From FEN-1219 sp039933105 (GTDB lineage Bacteria > Pseudomonadota > Gammaproteobacteria > Steroidobacterales > Rariloculaceae): a stretch of 64,000 nt of DNA. Shown one piece after another: positions 41,888 through 49,196 of this stretch. Where the stretch lies: contig JBDTOT010000014.1 of the NCBI GenBank assembly GCA_039933105.1, positions 1-64,000 on the forward strand, given 5' to 3'. The notes beneath the pieces were generated by a model, which saw only the letters and a program-made list of their open reading frames with translations, had not been told where the DNA came from and made no database searches. The position numbers were made by a program, and so were the translations under genes. Each line of letters begins with the position of its first letter. The stretch's first letter is position 1.

Positions 41888-43642
41888 ATGCGAGCCAGCC
41901 CTCTAGCCGCGGCGCTCGCGGCACTCGTCGCTTCGCAACTGCACACCGCGGCCGCCCAGCAGTCCGCGCCGGCGCGCACGCTTCGACCAGTGACCGAAGC
42001 GATGCTCGCGAATCCCGATCCCAGCGATTGGCTGTCGTGGCGGCGCACGCGCAATCACTGGGCCTACAGCCCGCTCGACCAGGTGACGAAACGCAACGTT
42101 GCGCAATTGCGGCTCGTGTGGACGCGGCCGCTCGGCCAAGGCGTGCAGGAAGGCACACCGCTCGTGCACGACGGCGTGCTGTTCTTCCCGAACCCGAGCG
42201 ATCTCACGCAAGCTATCGATGGCGTCACGGGCGATCTGATCTGGGAGTACCGCCGCACGTATCCGGAAGACTTGGGCGACTACATCCCGTTTCCGGCCAT
42301 CAACCGCAGTCTCGCGATCTACGGCAATTTCATCTTCGACAACGGCAACGATCAGTACGCGTACGCGATCGATGCGCGCACGGGCAAGCTCGCGTGGGAA
42401 ACGAAGGTGCTCGACTACAAGCACGGCGCGCAGCACACGTCCGGCCCCGTCGTCGCGAAGGGCAAGGTGATCTCGGGCCGCGGCTGCGAGCCAGAAGGTG
42501 GCCCGGAGGCGTGCGTGATCACGGCGTTCGACGCACAGACGGGCAAGGAATTGTGGCGCACGCGCACGATCCCGAAGCCCGGCGAGCCCGGCAACGAAAC
42601 CTGGGGCAACATCCCTTACGAGGAGCGCCGGCACGTCGGCACGTGGATGGTGCCGAGCTACGATCCGGACCTTAACCGCATATACATCGGTACGTCGGTC
42701 ACCTCGCCCGCGCCGAAGTTCATGCTGGCTGGCAACGACAAGCAGTATCTGTATCACAACAGCACGCTCGCACTCGACGCCGACACGGGCAAGATCGTCT
42801 GGTACCTCCAGCACGCTGTCGATCACTGGGACTTCGACCATCCGTTCGAGCGCATGATCGTCGACACGGTCGTTGCTCCAGATCCGAAGTCGGTGAAGTG
42901 GATCAATCCACGCGTGCGCACGGGCCAGAACTACAAAGTCATCACGGGCATTCCGGGCAAGACCGGCATCGTCTACACCATCGACCGGGAAACCGGGCAG
43001 TTTCTGTGGGCTCGGCCCACGGTGGAACAAAACGTCATCGAGTCCGTGAACGTCGAATCGGGTTTTGGCAACATCGCCAAGGAGAAGATGTTCACCGCGC
43101 CGAACCAGGACATCTTCGTCTGTCCTAGCGCTCTCGGCGGCAAGAACTTCCATTCCGGCGCCTACAGCCCGATCACGAAGCTGATGTACTTCCCGCTGCA
43201 GAACACCTGCATGACGGCGACGTCGACCTCGGCCAAACCGAGTCTCGACGACCTATACGCGATCCGCATGAAGAACGTGATCGCACCCGGCACGGAGAAC
43301 GTCGGCACGATCGAAGCGATCTCTGTCGAGACCGGCAAGACCGTGTGGAAGCGCGAGCAGCGCGCAGGCCAGACGTCACTGATGGTCACCGGCGGTGGAC
43401 TACTGTTCGGCGGCGACACGAACGGTCACTTCCGCGCGTTCGATCCCGAGAGCGGCGCCGTGCTGTGGGATGTGAACCTGGGCTCGCAGATCACGGGCTA
43501 CCCGGCCACGTACGCGGTGAATGGCAAGCAGTACATCGCGGTGAGCACAGGCGGGTCGCTGAATACGTTCGGACTCGCGGCTCTGACGCCCGATCAGCGA
43601 GCCGGTGCACAGAACGCGCTGTACGTGTTCGCACTCCCCTAG
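41888..43642 (+). CDS. PQQ-binding-like propeller dehydrogenase (second copy)
   Basis: A 584-residue exported protein, the same length as the first copy and clearly a duplicate. Signal peptide ends near AAAQQ (25). Propeller repeats include DARTGKLAWE, DAQTGKELWR and VETGKTVWK. The active-site motif is WDFDHPFE (W314-D315-F316-D317). As in its paralogue, the vicinal Cys pair is missing and the metal-Asn region reads GTSVT. A conserved CEPEGGPEAC segment (200-209) lies where the metal-binding Glu is expected. A clear ribosome site (GGAGA) precedes the ATG; it follows the MFS gene by 19 bases, so the three genes form an operon. The stop overlaps the convergent response-regulator stop. Confidence 0.82.
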   Translation: MRASPLAAALAALVASQLHTAAAQQSAPARTLRPVTEAMLANPDPSDWLSWRRTRNHWAYSPLDQVTKRNVAQLRLVWTRPLGQGVQEGTPLVHDGVLFFPNPSDLTQAIDGVTGDLIWEYRRTYPEDLGDYIPFPAINRSLAIYGNFIFDNGNDQYAYAIDARTGKLAWETKVLDYKHGAQHTSGPVVAKGKVISGRGCEPEGGPEACVITAFDAQTGKELWRTRTIPKPGEPGNETWGNIPYEERRHVGTWMVPSYDPDLNRIYIGTSVTSPAPKFMLAGNDKQYLYHNSTLALDADTGKIVWYLQHAVDHWDFDHPFERMIVDTVVAPDPKSVKWINPRVRTGQNYKVITGIPGKTGIVYTIDRETGQFLWARPTVEQNVIESVNVESGFGNIAKEKMFTAPNQDIFVCPSALGGKNFHSGAYSPITKLMYFPLQNTCMTATSTSAKPSLDDLYAIRMKNVIAPGTENVGTIEAISVETGKTVWKREQRAGQTSLMVTGGGLLFGGDTNGHFRAFDPESGAVLWDVNLGSQITGYPATYAVNGKQYIAVSTGGSLNTFGLAALTPDQRAGAQNALYVFALP

Positions 43643-44067
43643 TCGGTGAGGCTTAACTTTCCGGCGCGCTGAAGCACGCGGTTCACTTCCGCCAACAGCT
43701 CGCTCGGCGGGCAGGGTTTGATCAGAAACCCCTCGCAATCCAAGGTGCGGACGGTCTCCGAGCCCTCCCGTCCATGCGCGGTCAACACCAGCACCGGGAT
43801 TCGGCCGATGGTGCTGGACTCGCGCATGGCCTGTATCGCCTCTCTGCCGTTCAGTGTGGGCATGGCCAGATCCATGACGACCAGATCTGGTTGCAAGGTC
43901 GCCATCTTGCGCAGCGCTTCCCGCCCATCGCTCGCAACGGCCGTGCGAAAACCGTTCAGCGACAGAAAACGGTCGTACGCCTCGCGCGCATCCACGTCGT
44001 CTTCGACGATAAGGATCAAGTGCTTGCTACCAACGTTTGCGGCGGGCATCGATTGAGTTGGGATCAT
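43639..44067 (-). CDS. single-domain response regulator
   Basis: A receiver domain of 142 residues with no output domain. The ATG at 44067 is preferred over a GTG at 44100. Receiver features are VEDDVDARE for the acidic pocket, the phosphorylated Asp in LVVMDLAMP, Thr in VLVLTAHG and Lys in FLIKPCPP. It lies 57 bases after the histidine kinase gene on the same strand, so it is the probable partner. Without an output domain it would act by protein contact or as a phosphate relay. Confidence 0.88.
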   Translation of the reverse strand: MIPTQSMPAANVGSKHLILIVEDDVDAREAYDRFLSLNGFRTAVASDGREALRKMATLQPDLVVMDLAMPTLNGREAIQAMRESSTIGRIPVLVLTAHGREGSETVRTLDCEGFLIKPCPPSELLAEVNRVLQRAGKLSLTD

Positions 44068-44124
44068 GAGCTTGTGGATCGTGTTCCGATGATTGCACAC
44101 CCCGGCCCGGGACGAGCAGGTTTC

Positions 44125-45417
44125 CTAAGTGGTTGTCGCCAATGGAAGACACACGGTGAACGTCGTGCCCTTGCCCTCGCCCGCGCTCTCGACGCGTACC
44201 GTTCCGCCGTGGAGCTCCGTCAGGTGCCGCACGATCGCGAGCCCCAGGCCCAATCCGCCGTGGGCTTGCGAAGGGGCGCTATCCACCTGACGAAAGCGGT
44301 TGAAGATAAACGGCAGGAAGTCCTGCTGAATACCGGCGCCGTTGTCCGCAACAGTGAGCTCGACGTGAGAATTTACCCGCTTCAGCTGTACACCCACTCG
44401 ACCGCCCTTCGGCGTGAACTTGATCGCGTTCGATAGCAAGTTCCAGACGATCTGTTGAATCCGCACTGAGTCCCCTGTGACCGGCCTCAGCGGTCTATCG
44501 ATGATCGCGTCCAGGTGAATCTCTTTGTTCTTGGCCGCCCTGCGCACTCCCTCCATGGCTGCCTCGGTCACGGCAATGACGTCTACCTGGGTGACGTCGA
44601 GCCGCAGTTTTCCCATGATGATCTTGGAAACGTCGAGCAGGTCCTCGATCAGCTGGCCTTGAATTCGAACGTTTCTGTCGATCGTTTCCAGAGCTCGGGC
44701 AGACGTCTCCTCATCGAGATCGTGCGTCTGCAGAAGCTCAGTCCAACCCATGATTGCGTTCAGGGGAGTGCGCAACTCGTGAGAGACCTTCGCAAGGAAT
44801 TCGTCCTTGAGGCGATTGGCGCTTTCGGCGTCTAGTCGCGCTTGTTGCTCATTGGCAAGCGCCGCTTTGAGCAGCTCCTGGTACTGCTGGGTCTGGAGTG
44901 TGACGGCTTCCTCTATTTGCTTCTGCGCGGTGATTTCGCGGGCCGCCCCGAACCATTCGACGATGTCACCCCGGGCGTCTCGGATCGGTACTGCACAGGA
45001 GAGCGTCCAGCCGATGGTTTCATCGGCGCGAAAGACCCGATGTTCCAGCTCAAAGGTGCTTTGGGTCCGAATCGCGGCCTCGATGGCCGCAAGCACCAAC
45101 CCGTGTGAGTCCTGGGGTATGTACTTTGCCAGCCAATGCTCATCGGGCTGGGTCGTGGCCGCAACGAAATTGCCGCTTTCTGCGCGGCGCATGACGCGCC
45201 AATCGGGGCTCATGGTATAGAGCACGTGCGACGTCGCAGTGAGGAACGCACGAAATCGCGCTTCGCGCTCATGGACTCCCGTGCCTGGGGCGCTGAGCGG
45301 GTCTTCCACCGCGGGCGTCTGCGATTGATCTTGTGGACTCTTCACCGCCCGAGCACCCCTCGCCTCGTGCACCCCTGCCAGGACTGGCCACGTTACCACC
45401 CATGCAACGCACCGCAT
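44125..45417 (-). CDS. PAS-domain sensor histidine kinase
   Basis: A 430-residue cytoplasmic kinase; no membrane helix is evident apart from a weak N-terminal stretch, so the true start may lie 20-25 residues later. A PAS domain spans about residues 52-165 (FRAFLTATSHVLYTMSPDWR, AVPIRDARGDIVEWFGAARE), a coiled segment about 166-205, then the HisKA domain with the phosphorylated His213 in FLAKVSHELRTPLNAI. The HATPase domain has the N box NLLSNAIKFTP, G1 VADNGAGI and G2 HGGLGLGLAIV. It is an ordinary hybrid-free kinase. The signal is unknown. Confidence 0.9.
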   Translation of the reverse strand: MRCVAWVVTWPVLAGVHEARGARAVKSPQDQSQTPAVEDPLSAPGTGVHEREARFRAFLTATSHVLYTMSPDWRVMRRAESGNFVAATTQPDEHWLAKYIPQDSHGLVLAAIEAAIRTQSTFELEHRVFRADETIGWTLSCAVPIRDARGDIVEWFGAAREITAQKQIEEAVTLQTQQYQELLKAALANEQQARLDAESANRLKDEFLAKVSHELRTPLNAIMGWTELLQTHDLDEETSARALETIDRNVRIQGQLIEDLLDVSKIIMGKLRLDVTQVDVIAVTEAAMEGVRRAAKNKEIHLDAIIDRPLRPVTGDSVRIQQIVWNLLSNAIKFTPKGGRVGVQLKRVNSHVELTVADNGAGIQQDFLPFIFNRFRQVDSAPSQAHGGLGLGLAIVRHLTELHGGTVRVESAGEGKGTTFTVCLPLATTT

Positions 45418-45551
45418 CGCAAAAGCAGGCGGCTACACCCCTACCGAACGGCCTATCCCGCTAGCCATTCTGTCACTCGATATCGGGCGTCGGGTAGGCC
45501 GCGCCCCCCCGCACGGTTATTCGCCTTGCGACGGACGCTCGCGGTGAGAGG

Positions 45552-46505
45552 TTAAGGGCCCCGCAGCGCCGGCGTAGACTGGCGGTAGCTGCGCGGGCTT
45601 CGGCCGAAGCGTTTTCTGAACTCGGTCGAAAAATGCGCCGAGCTCGCGAACCCACATTCGAACGCGATCTCCGTGATGCTGTGGCTCGCGAAGGCCGAGG
45701 ACGAGAGCAATCGACGCGCGGCCTCCAGCCGGCATACCCGAAGATACTCCGTAGGCGTCAACCCCTCGGGTGCGAGCGCCATCTGCACGTAGCGCGGCGT
45801 GATCGCGAGATGATTGGCGATGTCCTCGGTCGAGAGCCCCAGTTTGGCGTAGTTCTCCTGGATGAACGTTTTGATCTGCGCGCGCCTAAGCTCAACGGCG
45901 TAACGCTCGGTGCGATCTTCCGGCGCTTGAACTCGCGGCGTGAGCGCAAGCATGTGTAGAAACGAGCAGCCCAGGTTGCGCCCCGCCGTGCCAAACCGCC
46001 CACTCCGCGCCTCCGCGATGGACGCGTCCAAGATCCGCCCCAGGATATCGTTCAGCGCGGGAGACAATTCGAGGGGCCGGCCGACGATGTCCGTGGGATC
46101 CGGGATGTGCTTGCGCAGCAGACTCTCTTCGATATGGATCGCCGACGTGGTGTAGGGGCGATCGATCGTCCACTCGCCGGCGACCTCCGGTCTCAAGATG
46201 ACCAATTCGCCGGGCGCTAGCCGCAGCGTGCCATAGCCTTCCAGGGTCAGCACGGACGCCTGGTCCGCACGACTGACCTGAAAGAACGGATCGGGCCAGG
46301 AGCTACCGTAGTTCGTGAGCCGTAGCGCCGGCATCAGGCCGCACGAGACGGCCACCCCATCACCGGCGTGAAACTCCATCTCGGGGCCGAACGGATCCGG
46401 CGTGAGCGGGGTGAATTCGAAGCGCGTGGAAAACTGCGAGCTGACATTGGACGTAAATTCGTCCCACTGCGCAGCGCGCTGGCCCGGTTCAATGGCAACC
46501 GACAC
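45552..46505 (-). CDS. AraC family transcriptional regulator
   Basis: A 317-residue protein starting at GTG 46505 (AGGGGGAG upstream). The C-terminal 100 residues hold two helix-turn-helix motifs: LSTEDIANHLAITPRYVQMA and ITEIAFECGFASSAHFSTEF, the latter followed by RKRFGRSPRSYRQ. The N-terminal 200 residues form a cupin-like sensing domain of the AraC-binding type (LTLEGYGTLRLAPGELVILR). It is downstream of a TonB receptor gene on the same strand and could regulate it; the ligand is unknown. Confidence 0.9.
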   Translation of the reverse strand: MSVAIEPGQRAAQWDEFTSNVSSQFSTRFEFTPLTPDPFGPEMEFHAGDGVAVSCGLMPALRLTNYGSSWPDPFFQVSRADQASVLTLEGYGTLRLAPGELVILRPEVAGEWTIDRPYTTSAIHIEESLLRKHIPDPTDIVGRPLELSPALNDILGRILDASIAEARSGRFGTAGRNLGCSFLHMLALTPRVQAPEDRTERYAVELRRAQIKTFIQENYAKLGLSTEDIANHLAITPRYVQMALAPEGLTPTEYLRVCRLEAARRLLSSSAFASHSITEIAFECGFASSAHFSTEFRKRFGRSPRSYRQSTPALRGP

Positions 46506-46561
46506 GGTCCAACTCCCCCTACTAGCAGCTCATGTACCCGAGCTTCGCAGGGTAGCTTGTC

Positions 46562-46593
46562 CCCGAGCGCGCTCAAACTCAAGCGCGCCCGGG
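46562..46593 (-). terminator. GC-rich stem-loop after the TonB receptor gene
   Basis: Bases 46562-46573 pair with 46582-46593 in a 12-pair stem with one mismatch and an 8-base loop. It lies 28 bases after the stop of the receptor gene and upstream of the AraC gene, both on the minus strand. No run of U follows, so it may be a weak terminator or a barrier that separates the two genes. Confidence 0.45.
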
Positions 46594-46620
46594 AACAATA
46601 GTCCGTAAGTGATTGACGAA

Positions 46621-49041
46621 TCAGTAACGGAAGGTAGCGTTGATCCCGAATGTTCTCGGCCGCCACGTGCCTGCGATGAGGCGCGGGTCAGGAACCCCCT
46701 GCCTGACGCCCGCGTCCGCGACACTCAGCTGGGGATGCTCGTCGGTCGCATTTTGGACGAAGATCGAGGCATCGACCTTCTGCAACCGCATCCCAAGCCG
46801 CAAGTTCCACATTTTGGTCTCGGGGTTAACCGCCAACAACGGATTGAAGGCGGCGGTGTCTGCAGGCGTCTGCGACCCGAACCGCCCGTCGTTCATGCTG
46901 TGGTAGACGTTCTGGATCCAAGCGTAGGCGTCGTGACGGCCCGTCTTGAAGTCGAACTCCGCGCCGACGGTCGCCGTCCACGGCGGTGTGGCAGCACCCG
47001 GGCCCGTGATCTGCTCACCCGCCGTAACGAGCGGCGTCACCGCCGTGGTGTAGCGGGCGCTCGTGTGGCCGATCGCCGTATCGAGCTTGATGTGATCCCC
47101 GATCAAAGCCGACAGGCCGATATCGAACCCGTTGGAGCTCGCGGTACCGAGATTGAAGATTACGGAGAAGCCGCACCCAGGCACGCCCTGCGGGTTCTGG
47201 ATGTCCTTCCAATCGACATGGAAGGCAGACACATCGAGCGAGAGCCGATTGTCGAGCAGGCGCGTCTTCATGCCCGCTTCATAGCTCCAGAGCGAATCGG
47301 GCTCGAACTGATGATTGAAAGTCAGACCTTGCGCGATCAGGCTGGCTTTGGTCGCCTGACACGCAGCCTGCACGTTGTCGATCTGCGGATTCACGCCACC
47401 GATCCTGAAGCCCTTTGCCGCGTTGATGTAATACATGGTGCGGTCGTTGGCTTGATACGAGAGCGCAACCTTCGGCGTGAACGGCGTGCCTTTGGCCTCG
47501 AACGCGTAGAACGTCGGAGTGCCGTTGAACGGACCCGCGGTGAAGCTCGTGAAATGCTGATCGTACTGCGTCGTCCGGCCGGCCATGGTCAGGCGCATCT
47601 TGTCCGTGATCTGGAAATCGACGTTGCCGAACAGCGCGAACTCCTTGCTGTTCGTGTTCACGTCGTTGAACGCAACCCACTGGCCAAGGTAGGGGAACGA
47701 ACCGAGAACCTTGTCGATGGTCACACCGAACCTCGAGAGCACGAGATCGGGGAGGTTCGGATGAATCACGTGGGCGAAGTCGTACTGCTTCTGATCGGAC
47801 ATGAAGACACCGGCGACCCAGTTCCAGCGGCTCGACGACTTCGCGGAAGCAACCCGGAATTCCTCGTAGAGATCGTGCTGGTTGATACCGTAGTAACCAA
47901 AACCGAAGTCATCGGCCAGACCGGTGAGCGGATACGGATTCCCGAAGAAGTTCCAGTCCTGAAACTGGGTGTAGTCCGCATGGAAGCTGTAGTACCGCGA
48001 GACGAACGACGTTACCGAGGTCAACACCAGGTCCTTCAGTTGCCACTCGAGCTTCACGCTTGCCGTCGTGATGGGATCGTTGGACCGCTCGTCGGTCGAG
48101 TGGTCCGCGTTCCAGATGTTGCGCGACGGATCGGACGCGAGCACCTCGTAACCCACGGGGTCGTGGTTGCGGACGCTCTGCATCGAGACCGAAGGCTCGA
48201 CGGTGAGAACGTCGTTCGGCTTCCAAAGCAGCGCGAAGCGCGCCGCGGCCGTCGTCGTCGAATTTGCATTCTTCTCGATAACGTACTGGCACCCTGCTAC
48301 CGCTACAGCCGGTTGGCAGTGATCGATCCAGCCGCCATCCTCGCGATACCAGGTGCTGAACCGGAAGCCCAGCTTGTCTTCTTTGATCGGCCCGCCCATG
48401 GCGTAACCGAGCTCGTAGCTGGGATCGCCGTGCGCCGTGCTGCTGCTCTCGACACGCGTGTAGTGTGTGTAATCGGTCAAGCTGGGAGCGTTCGGGATGT
48501 AGCGGATCGCGCCGCCTTCCGAGGTCGAACCGAACAAGGTCCCCTGCGGACCGCGCAGCACTTCGACGCGCTGGAGGTCGAACACGACGGGTAGGGCCGT
48601 AGAGCCGCCGATGTTCGTGTTGTTGCCGATTGTCGTGAACGGAATATCGTTCACGTACATGCCCGTCGTCGGCTCACTCGTTCGCGAAGAAACGCCACGG
48701 ATTTGGATGCCGGTGACCGACAGGCCGAACGTCTGGGTGGTCGTCAGGACAACTCCGGGCGTGATTGCAGTTAGAGCGCTCAAGTCCTTAGCGCCCAGGG
48801 TATCGATCGTCTTGCTGTCGAATGCCGTGATGCTGATGGGGACCTTGGACACGTCCTGGCCCGCGGCCTGTTTGGTGGCCGTGACGATGATTTCTTCGAG
48901 TTGGCCCTGACCGCCCGACTCTTGACCGAGCACGCTGCGGGGCACGAGACCCACCGCAAGCATTGGCGCGGCTAACGTAACTGCCAGCAGCCAGCCGCGA
49001 CGCAAGGAACCGTTGTTTTTGTCACACATGTGTCCGTACAT
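46621..49041 (-). CDS. TonB-dependent receptor (first)
   Basis: An 806-residue outer-membrane receptor. A strong ribosome site (GGAGGGG) precedes the ATG at 49041. The signal peptide runs to about residue 40 (VGLVPRSVLGQES). The TonB box is LEEIIVTATKQ, followed by the plug domain: VPISITAFDSKTID, GIQIRGVSSRTSE, VEVLRGPQGTLFGSTSEGG. The rest is a 22-strand barrel pattern ending in an aromatic residue (NATFRY), as needed for insertion. Such receptors, of the Caulobacter/Sphingomonas type, usually take up iron chelates, vitamins or carbon compounds such as plant-derived aromatics. Substrate unknown. Confidence 0.93.
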   Translation of the reverse strand: MYGHMCDKNNGSLRRGWLLAVTLAAPMLAVGLVPRSVLGQESGGQGQLEEIIVTATKQAAGQDVSKVPISITAFDSKTIDTLGAKDLSALTAITPGVVLTTTQTFGLSVTGIQIRGVSSRTSEPTTGMYVNDIPFTTIGNNTNIGGSTALPVVFDLQRVEVLRGPQGTLFGSTSEGGAIRYIPNAPSLTDYTHYTRVESSSTAHGDPSYELGYAMGGPIKEDKLGFRFSTWYREDGGWIDHCQPAVAVAGCQYVIEKNANSTTTAAARFALLWKPNDVLTVEPSVSMQSVRNHDPVGYEVLASDPSRNIWNADHSTDERSNDPITTASVKLEWQLKDLVLTSVTSFVSRYYSFHADYTQFQDWNFFGNPYPLTGLADDFGFGYYGINQHDLYEEFRVASAKSSSRWNWVAGVFMSDQKQYDFAHVIHPNLPDLVLSRFGVTIDKVLGSFPYLGQWVAFNDVNTNSKEFALFGNVDFQITDKMRLTMAGRTTQYDQHFTSFTAGPFNGTPTFYAFEAKGTPFTPKVALSYQANDRTMYYINAAKGFRIGGVNPQIDNVQAACQATKASLIAQGLTFNHQFEPDSLWSYEAGMKTRLLDNRLSLDVSAFHVDWKDIQNPQGVPGCGFSVIFNLGTASSNGFDIGLSALIGDHIKLDTAIGHTSARYTTAVTPLVTAGEQITGPGAATPPWTATVGAEFDFKTGRHDAYAWIQNVYHSMNDGRFGSQTPADTAAFNPLLAVNPETKMWNLRLGMRLQKVDASIFVQNATDEHPQLSVADAGVRQGVPDPRLIAGTWRPRTFGINATFRY

Positions 49042-49144
49042 TTTCCCCTCCGACGACCAAAGAACAGCTATGCCCCCTGCACGGCGTACGAGCCGCGCGG
49101 GACGCGGCTAATGTGCGCTTGATTGCGCAGCGCTTCTTTCGTGG

Positions 49145-49166
49145 GGACGAAGCATGTTCTTCGTCC
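49145..49166 (-). other. short hairpin between the two receptor genes
   Basis: GGACGAAG (49145-49152) and CTTCGTCC (49159-49166) form a perfect 8-pair stem with a 6-base loop, about 30 bases after the stop of the second receptor gene. An alternative stem, GCATG with CATGC, overlaps it. It may end or attenuate transcription into the next receptor gene; no U-run follows. Confidence 0.35.
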
Positions 49167-49196
49167 ATGCAAACGCGTGGCGTCGTCGAGACAAGC

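Noticed and set aside
46609..48594. A 661-codon open frame on the plus strand.
   Set aside because: It is the antisense shadow of the TonB receptor gene in GC-rich DNA; it shows no domain pattern, while the minus strand encodes a complete receptor. The same applies to 17351-19108 opposite arnA and 25116-26387 opposite the GtrB gene.
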